Source: Arthrobacter sp. OAP107 (GTDB lineage Bacteria; Actinomycetota; Actinomycetes; Actinomycetales; Micrococcaceae). Taken from it: a DNA stretch of 64,000 nt. Location: the NCBI RefSeq assembly GCF_040546765.1, contig NZ_JBEPOK010000001.1:3906001-3970000 (forward strand), written 5' to 3'. Made by a program: the position numbers and the translations under genes. Below, one piece after another: positions 56,993-64,000 of this stretch. The first letter of the stretch is position 1. Every line of letters begins with the position of its first letter. The notes beneath the pieces are model-generated. The model saw only the letters and a program-made list of their open reading frames with translations, ran no database searches and was not told where the DNA came from.

Positions 56993-57889
56993 TCAGGCGC
57001 GACGGCGGGCGCCCGGGTCGGGCGTCTTGAGGCCCGCTTCGCTGCGGGCCGTAGCTGCCCAGGTGGCCAGCAGATTCAGTGCATCGTGCCCCCGGGTGCC
57101 GGGTTCGGCACTGTAGGCGATCAGGGTCAGGCCGTCGTCACCGGGAAGCTGCATTGCCTGGAACGTGAGTTCGAAGTCGCCGACGACGGGGTGGTGGAAG
57201 GGCTTCACACCGGTGCGGTGGAGCCGGACGTTTTGCGCGGCCCACATGGTCCGGAAGTCCTCGCTTCTGGTGGAGAGCTCTCCGATGAGGTCGGTGAGAT
57301 CACGGTTGTGCGGGTCACGGGCCGCTTCCTGCCGGAGGATCGCGACGACGTCCTGGGCCGTTGATTCCCAACCGGGCACCTGCTCCCGGGAGCCGGCGTC
57401 CAGGAAGACGAAGCGGGCGAAGTTTCGGGGCTGCTGCGGCTCGTCGCCGTTGGGGTGGTACAGCGCACGGGCCAGGTCGTTCATGCCAAGGACATCGAGT
57501 CTGCCGTTTTGAACGAAGGCCGGGATGCCGGTCATGCCGTCGAGAAGATGCTGGACGGCCGGGTTGAGCGTCTGCGGGCCGCGCCGTCGTTGCCGGGGCC
57601 GTTTCTGGTTTGCCGCGCGGGCGAGGTCGAAGAGGTAGGTGCGTTCGGCGTCGTCGAGTTTGAGGGCACGGGCAAGGGACTCGAGGATGCTGTCGGAGAC
57701 GCCGGTGAGGTTTCCGCGCTCGAGCCTGTTGTAGTAATCGATGCTCATCCCGGACACAGCGGCGACTTCCTCGCGGCGGAGACCGGGCACGCGGCGCAGC
57801 CCACCGTAGACCGGAAGGCCGGCCATCTCAGGGGTGATCCGGGCACGACGCGATTTCAGGAACTCGCGTACTTCGCTGTTGTTCGTCAC
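56993..57889 (-). CDS. MmyB-like HTH transcriptional regulator (intact paralogue)
   Basis: 298 residues from GTG 57889 ('TNNSEVREFLKSRRARITPE'); ATG 57949 is another in-frame start. An XRE HTH (~5-75: 'VPGLRREEVAAVSGMSIDYY', 'RLERGNLTGVSDSILESLAR') is followed by the MmyB ligand-binding domain (~105-270). These PAS-like-domain regulators bind hydrophobic or fatty-acid-like ligands and often control adjacent oxidoreductases. It is divergent from the SDR at 58051, its likely target, and is the full-length sister of the broken copy at 54632. Confidence 0.88.
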   Translation of the reverse strand: MTNNSEVREFLKSRRARITPEMAGLPVYGGLRRVPGLRREEVAAVSGMSIDYYNRLERGNLTGVSDSILESLARALKLDDAERTYLFDLARAANQKRPRQRRRGPQTLNPAVQHLLDGMTGIPAFVQNGRLDVLGMNDLARALYHPNGDEPQQPRNFARFVFLDAGSREQVPGWESTAQDVVAILRQEAARDPHNRDLTDLIGELSTRSEDFRTMWAAQNVRLHRTGVKPFHHPVVGDFELTFQAMQLPGDDGLTLIAYSAEPGTRGHDALNLLATWAATARSEAGLKTPDPGARRRA

Positions 57890-58050
57890 CCTTTCCACGG
57901 TACGCGCGAACATCTGGCCGGTGGGAGGTACTGCTATTACATGGAACACCAGCCACTACCTCGGGTTCGGGGACGGCGGTTGACTTGATGCCGGCGGGAC
58001 GGCAAACCGCCATCCCAATGCAAACCAAACGATAGTAATGAGGAACCTCC
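57890..58050. promoter_or_regulatory. Divergent promoter region of HTH regulator and SDR
   Basis: 161 bases between the regulator GTG and the SDR ATG. An AT-richer patch (AACCAAACGATAGTAATGAGG, 58023 onward) precedes the SDR. No clear palindrome is seen. Confidence 0.4.
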
Positions 58051-58872
58051 ATGGCAGCAGAAGTAGCAGTCATCATCGGCTCGGGCAGCATCGGTGTAGC
58101 GATCGGCCGCACCGCCGGCGTTGGCAGGAAGGTCGTGCTCGCTGACTACAGCGAGGAGACCATGAACGCCGCCGCAGTGCAGCTCCGCGGCGAAGGCTAC
58201 GAGGTCACCACCCACGCGATCGACATTTCCGACCATGACGCCGTCGCCGCCCTGGCCGACACCGCCACATCCTTGGGGGATGTCACCCGCGTCGTTCTCG
58301 CCGCCGGGGTCTCCCCGGTCCAGGCAACCACCGAACGGGTACTGCACGTTGACCTTCTCGGCACCGCCTACGTCCTCGAGGAATTCGGGCGGGTCATCGC
58401 GCCGGGCGGCTCCGGCATCGTCATCTCCAGCATGGCTGGCCACATGGGCGAAGGCTACCCGCGCGACGTCGAACACGCACTGGCCTACACCGCAACGGGA
58501 GAACTGCTGGACCTGCCCTTCCTTGCCGCCGATACGGTGGGTGACTCCGGCGCCGCCTACACCCTCGCGAAGCGCGGCAACGCCCTGCGCGTTCAGGCGG
58601 CAGCCGTCACCTGGGGAGGGCGCGGGGCACGCATCAACTCCCTGAGCCCGGGCATCATCTCGACCCCGCTCGCCCAGGACGAGATGTCCGGACCGTTCGC
58701 CGAAGGCTATCGCACCATGATCCGAACCTCGGCCGCCGGTCGCATGGGCACCCCGGCGGAAGTCGCCGCCACGGCAGCGTTCCTCCTCGGCCCGGAAGGG
58801 GCCTTCATCACCGGCTCCGACCTCCTCATGGACGGCGGGGTCATCGCAGCGATGCGAGCCGGCCAGCTTTAA
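58051..58872 (+). CDS. SDR oxidoreductase with atypical cofactor loop
   Basis: 273 residues. The catalytic Tyr-x3-Lys is seen in 'AAYTLAKRGNALRVQA' and the serine region in 'GIVISSMAGHMGEG'. The cofactor loop is 'GSGSIGVAIG' rather than the usual TGxxxGxG. The C-terminal 'FITGSDLLMDGGVIAAMRAG' matches SDRs. ATG 58051 follows 'ATGAGGAACCTCC'. It is divergent from the HTH regulator, which probably controls it. The substrate is unknown. Confidence 0.88.
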   Translation: MAAEVAVIIGSGSIGVAIGRTAGVGRKVVLADYSEETMNAAAVQLRGEGYEVTTHAIDISDHDAVAALADTATSLGDVTRVVLAAGVSPVQATTERVLHVDLLGTAYVLEEFGRVIAPGGSGIVISSMAGHMGEGYPRDVEHALAYTATGELLDLPFLAADTVGDSGAAYTLAKRGNALRVQAAAVTWGGRGARINSLSPGIISTPLAQDEMSGPFAEGYRTMIRTSAAGRMGTPAEVAATAAFLLGPEGAFITGSDLLMDGGVIAAMRAGQL

Positions 58873-58930
58873 GGAACGGCAGCGCTTCCCCACGCCTGCA
58901 CGGGACGGCAGCCGGGTTGCCCGTCGTTGT

Positions 58931-59359
58931 TCACGTCCTGCCGGGCGGGACATCATCGACAGGAACGTAGTCGCCGTGCCGGTGGACGATCTTCCACTCT
59001 CCGCCTTCGCGGCGGTAGACGTGGGTGACGCGGATCTTGGTGGACTGCGGCGGACCGCCGTCGACCGACAGGTCAGCGCGCTCAAACCCGACGGTGTAGG
59101 CAAGGTCCCCGCTGGCCCCGGCTGCCAGCAGCTCGAAGCTGTACGCGGTGCAGTTCGAGAACCGTGAGGCCACCCAGCGGAACGTCTGACTGACGCTGTC
59201 CCATCCCGCGTTGGACATGCCCATCGCACCCAACAAGGTGACCGGATCGGAGCGGGACCACAGGGCCATTCTGGGCTCCACCTCGCCGCTGTGGATCGCC
59301 GTTTCCGCTGCTATCTGCCGGTCCAGCATGGCGGTCAGGAAATCGTCGAGCTCGCTCAT
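58931..59359 (-). CDS. SnoaL-like/NTF2-fold protein
   Basis: 142 residues with the SnoaL-like (DUF4440/SnoaL_3) pattern: an N-terminal helix ('MSELDDFLTAMLDRQIAAET'), 'SRSDPVTLLGAMGMSNAGWD', then beta strands ending in 'VTHVYRREGGEWKIVHRHGD'. The fold binds small ligands and some members are isomerases, but many are uncharacterised. ATG 59359 follows 'CGAAGGAGACAGAC'. Confidence 0.85.
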   Translation of the reverse strand: MSELDDFLTAMLDRQIAAETAIHSGEVEPRMALWSRSDPVTLLGAMGMSNAGWDSVSQTFRWVASRFSNCTAYSFELLAAGASGDLAYTVGFERADLSVDGGPPQSTKIRVTHVYRREGGEWKIVHRHGDYVPVDDVPPGRT

Positions 59360-59456
59360 GTCTGTCTCCTTCGCCGGCCTAGGCGCCGCGCCGTGCCCGT
59401 CGGGGCTTTGCCGCCAGCGTGGCACTTCCCATGTATGGCGTCAACGGCGGGGCGCT

Positions 59457-60140
59457 TCAGTTGCCGAGGAGCCGGCGTTCGTGGGCAAACGCGATCAGCT
59501 GCAGTCGCGTTCGGAGCTGAAGCTTGTCCAGCACGCTGCGCAGGTGTGTCTTGACGGTGGCCTCGGAGACGAACAGGCCCTCGGCCATCTCCCCGTTCGT
59601 GAGTCCCTTCGCGGCGAGGAGGAACACATCCCGCTCCCGGGCCGAGAGGACATCCAGGACGGACAGATCCGGCCCCGCAACGGGAGCCCGTCTCGCCGCG
59701 TGTTCGAACAGGGAGTGCACCGACCCCGGAGCTATGACGGAATATCCGGAGTGGACAGTCCGTATGGCGGCGAGCAGGAACTCCGGCTCGGCGCTCTTGA
59801 GCAGGTACCCGCTGGCCCCGGCCTGTACGGCTTCCACCACAGCATGATCCCGGTTGAAGGTGGTCAGCGCGATAATCTTTGGCTTGTCTGTGTTCCCGGC
59901 GTCGGCCTGGCTGATGATCCGGCCGGTGGCTGTGACCCCGTCCAGGACCGGCATGCGCAGGTCGATCAGCATCACGTCCGGCCGGCGCTCGGCCGCCAAG
60001 GCCACGGCCTGTTCCCCGTCGGAGGCCTCCCCGGCGACTTCCATGTCCACCTGGCTTTCGATGAGCATGCGGATGCCCGCCCGGAACAGTGGCTGGTCAT
60101 CGACCAACGCGACCTTGATGCGTGCTGCGGCCTCACCCAT
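59457..60140 (-). CDS. NarL-type response regulator
   Basis: 227 residues. The receiver domain (~8-125) has 'VALVDDQPLFRAGIRML' with paired Asp, the phospho-acceptor Asp in 'LIDLRMPVLDG' and 'GYLLKSAEPE' with the conserved Lys. The LuxR-type HTH (~160-225) has 'LSARERDVFLLAAKGLTNGE' and 'SEATVKTHLRSVLDKL'. ATG 60140 overlaps the end of the kinase gene by 8 bases, so the pair is cotranslated. Likely targets include the adjacent multicopper oxidase, where spaced repeats occur at 61552-61588. Confidence 0.92.
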   Translation of the reverse strand: MGEAAARIKVALVDDQPLFRAGIRMLIESQVDMEVAGEASDGEQAVALAAERRPDVMLIDLRMPVLDGVTATGRIISQADAGNTDKPKIIALTTFNRDHAVVEAVQAGASGYLLKSAEPEFLLAAIRTVHSGYSVIAPGSVHSLFEHAARRAPVAGPDLSVLDVLSARERDVFLLAAKGLTNGEMAEGLFVSEATVKTHLRSVLDKLQLRTRLQLIAFAHERRLLGN

Positions 60141-61476
60141 GGTTGTCAGCTGCCGCCGTGGCGGACACCGCAACAAGAGCGGCCTGCTCGCTGGACCGGT
60201 CGCCTGCCCCTCCATCCGTCGTATTCGGACTTCCTCCCGTATACGGAATGAACACCGTCACCCGGAATTGCTCGCCGTCCGGTCCGGCCGTCAGCCAGCC
60301 GCCCGCCATGTGGGCGCGTTCGCGCATTCCGGGAAGGCCACGGCCAGACCGGTGCGGCGCCGACTCCACAGAGTGTCCCCTGGCGGCCACTGTTGCCGAT
60401 GCGGCGTGCAAGGTCAGGCCCGGACCGCTCCAATCGAAGTGCAGACGGACTGCCGTTCCCCTCCCGCCGTGTTTAAGGGCGTTGGTCAGGCATTCCTGGA
60501 CGATGCGGTAGACCGCCACCTGCTGTCCGCCGGACAGTTCAACGCGTGTGCCCGATTCACTGGATTCGATTTTCAGGCTGCCCCGCCGCATACCCTCGAT
60601 CAGCACCTCAATGTCACTGAGCCGTGGCTGCGGGACGGCCATGCCGTCGTCGCGCACCCCTTCGATGACGCGCTGGGCGTCCACCAGCGCTGTCCGGGCC
60701 GACCCCGCAATGTTTTCCAGTGCGCTGAGGACAGTTTTCGGCTGGTCCTTGCTCAGGTACCGGGTTCCGTCGGCCTGCGCCGCTATGACGGCGAGGGAGT
60801 GGGCGAGGACGTCGTGGAGGTCCCGGGCGATGCGTGTCCTCTCCTGTTCCACGATCAGGTCCACCTCGGCCGCCTCAAGCGTGCTCTGGGCAAGGTCCCG
60901 CGCACGGAACAGGGATCCCCGCTCCTGGTAGAGAGCCAGCAGGAGTCCCACGGCGAAGCATGCAGCTGCGATCAGAACGAAGAGCGAAAAGAGCTGCCAT
61001 CCGTTCTGGCGAAGCATCGCCCAGTCGCCGCCGAAGTGGAAGTACCACCCCACGCCGGCGCCGTACCGCCACGAAAGCAGGAGGAACGACATGGCAGCTG
61101 CGAAGAGCACATTGGCCCCGGCCGCGACCAGCCGCGCCCGTCCCTGGTGCAGCCAGGCGATGAAGACCAGGGCCACAAAGGAGCCGATGTAAATCGCCCA
61201 GTCGTTGTCGTACATCGGCGGGATCAGGTATGCCAGCTGGCCGGCAAGCAGCAGGGCAACGAGCGCCAGGGACGCCGCCGGCCGCCAGGCGGCCACCGCA
61301 ATCGCCAGCGTGACCAGCACGAGCGGCAGAGTCCCAGGCCACGTGACCAATCCGCCTGATCCGAAGCCCACGGCCGGTGCCATCCGGCCGGCTTCGGCCA
61401 CGCACCACAGGGAGAAGAAAATGACGGCCGCCACCGGGGCGCCCCAATGCCGTGCAAACTTCATTACTGGTTCCAT
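60133..61476 (-). CDS. Sensor histidine kinase, HisKA_3/NarX-like
   Basis: 447 residues from ATG 61476 (leader AGGGTGGCAGGC). The N-terminal half has about six membrane helices in pairs and no large extracellular domain, so it may sense the membrane itself. A coiled-coil linker leads to the dimerisation domain with the phospho-His in 'RIARDLHDVLAHSLAVIAAQ', and to the ATPase with 'VYRIVQECLTNALKHGG' (N box) and 'GRGLPGMRERAHMAGG' (G boxes). It pairs with the downstream NarL-type regulator. Confidence 0.92.
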   Translation of the reverse strand: MEPVMKFARHWGAPVAAVIFFSLWCVAEAGRMAPAVGFGSGGLVTWPGTLPLVLVTLAIAVAAWRPAASLALVALLLAGQLAYLIPPMYDNDWAIYIGSFVALVFIAWLHQGRARLVAAGANVLFAAAMSFLLLSWRYGAGVGWYFHFGGDWAMLRQNGWQLFSLFVLIAAACFAVGLLLALYQERGSLFRARDLAQSTLEAAEVDLIVEQERTRIARDLHDVLAHSLAVIAAQADGTRYLSKDQPKTVLSALENIAGSARTALVDAQRVIEGVRDDGMAVPQPRLSDIEVLIEGMRRGSLKIESSESGTRVELSGGQQVAVYRIVQECLTNALKHGGRGTAVRLHFDWSGPGLTLHAASATVAARGHSVESAPHRSGRGLPGMRERAHMAGGWLTAGPDGEQFRVTVFIPYTGGSPNTTDGGAGDRSSEQAALVAVSATAAADNHG

Positions 61477-61551
61477 GCCTGCCACCCTATCCACGGCTTT
61501 CAGGCGTGGAACGCCGTTTCCGGCCAATCTCCACCTGGGAGCCAGAACATT

Positions 61552-61588
61552 CATTCCGAAAGCCAGCCAAAGCATTCTGAAACCAGCC
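61552..61588. promoter_or_regulatory. Direct repeats spaced 21 bp in the kinase/oxidase divergent region
   Basis: CATTCCGAAAGCCAGCC (61552-61568) and CATTCTGAAACCAGCC (61573-61588) start 21 bases apart, two helical turns, which suits a dimeric regulator. The remaining 312-base divergent region also holds CCAGTG...CACTGG at 61658-61680 and no gene. The adjacent response regulator is the natural candidate binder. Confidence 0.5.
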
Positions 61589-61788
61589 ACCCCGCGCGGG
61601 TCAACGCCCCATTTGGGGTGAGACGCAGCCGGTCCGGGCAGAGCCTGCAAGGTTTTTCCAGTGACTCCAGCCCACACTGGGGCCCGTTACACCTCAGGTC
61701 TCTGCAACTCCACGGGGGAGAACGAACTCGCGGCGCTTTGTCGCGGGTGGCGTTGCATGTCAACCCATATCAACGACTGGAGGAGACA

Positions 61789-63474
61789 ATGGCGTCTCGC
61801 AGGGAAGTACTGAAACTGGGTGTGGTCGGAGCTGCCATGACGGGAGCGTTGGCCGGAAGCGCCGAGGCGGCGTCCACAGAGCCCATAAGCCAGAGCCAGC
61901 TGGCACCGCAGAACACCCCGGTCCCATTCAGGGGTGTCTTCCGGCGGCCCCCGGAGCTCGTGCCCTTTCAGAAGGGCTTCGACGGCGGTGACCCGAAACG
62001 GCCTTTCGAGCGCTACGCCCTCACCCAGAAACTCGGACAGGCCCACTTCCTGCCGGGCCTCACCACCACTCTGGCCGGATTCAACGGCATCTTCCCGGGC
62101 CCCACCATCCGGGCCAAGCAGGGCACCAGGATCGAGGTCCGGATCCGCAACGCGTTCCCGCAGCAGGGCCTGGTCCAGCCCGGGCCGTTCAGCACGTCCA
62201 CCCACCTGCACGGCTCGGCGTCGCTGCCCCAATACGACGGATATGCCAATGACATTACCGTTTCCGGTTTCTTCAAGAATTACCACTACCCCAACAGGCA
62301 GACGGCGCGGACGCTTTGGTACCACGACCACAAGCACCACATCACCGCCCAGAATGTGTATTCGGGACTGGCGGCGTTCTACCCGATGTCCGACCGGTTT
62401 GAGAAGGCGCAGCTGCCACAGGGCGAGTTCGACGTCCCACTGATGCTTTCCGACGCGCTGTTCCAGTCGGACGGCTCACTCGGCTACAACGACAACGGCC
62501 AAAAGGGGCTCTGGGGCGACATCATCCTGGTCAACGGGGTGCCGTGGCCCACCATGAAGGTCAAGCCGCGTATCTACCGCTTCCGCGTGCTCGACGCCTC
62601 GATCTCACGCTCCTACCGGCCCACCCTCTCCAACGGTGAACCCGTCTACATCGTGGCCACCGACGCCGGGCTGACGCCGGTGGTCCAGGCCGTGTCGTCA
62701 TGGCGGATGGGCACCGCGGAGCGCACCGAGATCCTGATCGACTTCCGCAAGTACAAGCCCGGGCAGACCGTCGACCTGCGGAACCTCAGCAACAAGAACA
62801 ACATCGACTTTGCCAACACGAACAAGATCATGCGCTTCCAGGTGGTCGCCGATTCGGGCTCCGGGGCAGGGTCCATCTCCGCCATACCGTCGAGGCTGGA
62901 CAACGGGGGATCGCCCACCGCGTCCCGGGGTGGGCTCGACACGATGAGCCTGACCCCGCAGATGGCCACGGTGAAGAGGCAGCTCAGGTTCGAGCGCCAG
63001 AACGGCCAGTGGACCATCAACGGGGTCATCTGGGACGACATTGAGAGGTCCGGGTTCACCAAGCTGTTCGGCAATCCGCAGCCCTTCGCCATCGAGCAGT
63101 GGACCATCATCAACCAGTCCGGAGGATGGTTCCACCCGGTGCACATCCACCTGATCGACGCCAAAATCATCGCCCGCAACACCAACGGCGGCAAACCGTT
63201 CGCGTGGGAGCTCGGGCCCAAGGACGTCTTCTACGCCGGGGAGAACGAGTCGATCACCACACTGATGCAGTTCGATGCGACGGCGCAGGAGGGAGGGCGG
63301 TACATGATCCACTGCCACAACCTGGTGCACGAGGACCACGACATGATGGTTCAGTACGCGCTGGCCAATCTGCGGACCAACGACCCCATCACCGCCGACC
63401 CGCCCAAGCGCGACACCCTGCCGGCGAACGCCTTCCCGCCGGTCTACCGGCCGCTGTTCCCGCCGGGGACGTGA
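61789..63474 (+). CDS. Multicopper oxidase, Tat-exported
   Basis: 561 residues from ATG 61789 ('GGAGGAGACA'). The Tat signal is 'MASRREVLKLGVVGAAMTGA' with AEA cleavage near residue 27. Three cupredoxin domains carry the copper ligands: 'THLHGSA', 'WYHDHKHHIT', 'HPVHIHLID' and 'MIHCHNLVHEDHDMM' (H-C-H with the trinuclear and T1 ligands; the axial residue is Met). This is the CotA/bilirubin oxidase-like type, oxidising phenolics, Mn2+ or Cu+. It is divergent from the two-component genes. Confidence 0.93.
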   Translation: MASRREVLKLGVVGAAMTGALAGSAEAASTEPISQSQLAPQNTPVPFRGVFRRPPELVPFQKGFDGGDPKRPFERYALTQKLGQAHFLPGLTTTLAGFNGIFPGPTIRAKQGTRIEVRIRNAFPQQGLVQPGPFSTSTHLHGSASLPQYDGYANDITVSGFFKNYHYPNRQTARTLWYHDHKHHITAQNVYSGLAAFYPMSDRFEKAQLPQGEFDVPLMLSDALFQSDGSLGYNDNGQKGLWGDIILVNGVPWPTMKVKPRIYRFRVLDASISRSYRPTLSNGEPVYIVATDAGLTPVVQAVSSWRMGTAERTEILIDFRKYKPGQTVDLRNLSNKNNIDFANTNKIMRFQVVADSGSGAGSISAIPSRLDNGGSPTASRGGLDTMSLTPQMATVKRQLRFERQNGQWTINGVIWDDIERSGFTKLFGNPQPFAIEQWTIINQSGGWFHPVHIHLIDAKIIARNTNGGKPFAWELGPKDVFYAGENESITTLMQFDATAQEGGRYMIHCHNLVHEDHDMMVQYALANLRTNDPITADPPKRDTLPANAFPPVYRPLFPPGT

Positions 63475-63624
63475 CCTGGCTCCGTGGCGCTGGGACAAAG
63501 CCGCAGACAACGTCACCCCCGCGCCTTACAATGGGCATCCACAGGCAGGTGCGCGGGCGCTCCTGCTTCGTTCGTGGACGGTGCAACCCCGGCCTGGACG
63601 GATCATGAATGGGGATGACTGATC

Positions 63625-64000
63625 ATGAGCGACGGCGCACCTGACTCCGGACCGGAACCCCACGCCGTCCCGCCGCGTAAGCCGTCCAGTCCCCCACGCG
63701 TCGGGTCAGGCAGGGAAAGTACGACGGCGGCCAACGGGCCGCCTGCCCCGCCCACCATGGCGGTGGCCAGCAGGGAGGAAAGTCCCGCGCCGGCGCTCGA
63801 CAACTATGCCGGGTTCATCGCGCGGCTGGACGCCGCGGCCGGCAGGCTCACTCCGCGGCGGGATGCCCTGGCCACTGCCCTCGGGGCTGCGGAACTTCTC
63901 CTCGCCCAGAACCAGACCGGGCTCGAGCTGTGGGGCCAGCGCCTCTCGCTCATCAGCCAGCTCCTGGCCCGGCACAGCGGAGCACATGAGGCGCGGAGAT
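63625..64000 (+). CDS. Unknown protein, 5' part only (continues past window)
   Basis: ATG 63625 is preceded by 'GGGGATGACTGATC'. The first 125 residues have a Pro/Ser-rich disordered N-terminus ('PEPHAVPPRKPSSPPRVGSG'), then a helical region ('LDNYAGFIARLDAAAGRLTP', 'AELLLAQNQTGLELWGQRLS'). No family is recognised. The first ~260 bases occur again in broken and partly inverted form at 53406-53665. Confidence 0.6.
   Translation, partial: MSDGAPDSGPEPHAVPPRKPSSPPRVGSGRESTTAANGPPAPPTMAVASREESPAPALDNYAGFIARLDAAAGRLTPRRDALATALGAAELLLAQNQTGLELWGQRLSLISQLLARHSGAHEARR

Overview
The window is high-GC actinobacterial DNA, most likely from a Micrococcaceae soil genus such as Arthrobacter or Pseudarthrobacter. 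The clues are GC-rich codons, frequent GTG/TTG starts, a 16S-23S-5S operon without spacer tRNAs, actinobacterial boxA-type antitermination sequences, and a soil gene set (chitosanase, GH15, gluconate uptake, multicopper oxidase). The genus is an inference; no phylogeny was run.

Layout. 1-7250: the tail of a LEA-like protein, a flotillin with a small NfeD-like partner, a GT4 glycosyltransferase translationally coupled to UDP-sugar dehydrogenase, and a PAS-GGDEF-EAL protein. 7499-9967 (minus): an SDR and a secreted phosphoesterase. 10180-15890 (minus): the rRNA operon. 16417-24531: a primase-type winged-helix small protein, a Ser/Thr kinase-GAF fusion, a ZIP transporter, a membrane-anchored exonuclease, small alpha/beta-barrel and GYD proteins, a PhoD phosphatase and a small secreted protein. 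24611-28619: two tandem membrane paralogues (one frameshifted), CFA synthase, a DJ-1/PfpI protein and a small protein. 28753-32779: gluconate genes (permease, kinase, divergent GntR regulator) with an IS5-type element inserted exactly at the regulator's stop codon. 33088-41572: a BTAD/TPR protein, a GH46 chitosanase, a DMFase-beta-like secreted protein, a 390-bp MITE-like element, a cold-shock protein, and a four-gene overlapping operon (lipoprotein, NRAMP-like transporter with an altered metal site, two PRC-barrel proteins). 41807-53039: TfoX-like, FAD monooxygenase, GH15, a 1163-aa secreted repeat protein, and a NodB-GT2 fusion for exopolysaccharide. 53406-59359: a scarred accessory region with a chimeric pseudogene, a frameshifted HTH regulator, cupin, AKR, an intact HTH paralogue, an SDR and a SnoaL-like protein. 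59457-64000: a NarL-type two-component system divergent from a Tat-exported multicopper oxidase, and a truncated unknown gene whose 5' end also occurs, rearranged, at 53.4 kb.

How the genes relate. Cell-envelope and extracellular functions dominate: UDP-uronate supply and glycosyl transfer, exopolysaccharide synthesis and modification, membrane microdomains, secreted hydrolases and an oxidase. Several regulators sit next to likely targets: GntR with gntP/gntK around a perfect palindrome, HTH regulators beside redox enzymes, and the two-component system beside the oxidase. The most distinctive items are the 390-bp element with perfect mobile-element hallmarks, the CTAG insertion that preserves two stop codons, the altered-site NRAMP operon, the duplicated unknown domain in the 1163-aa secreted protein, and the chimeric pseudogene with a micro-inversion. 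No CRISPR array, prophage or tRNA gene was seen.
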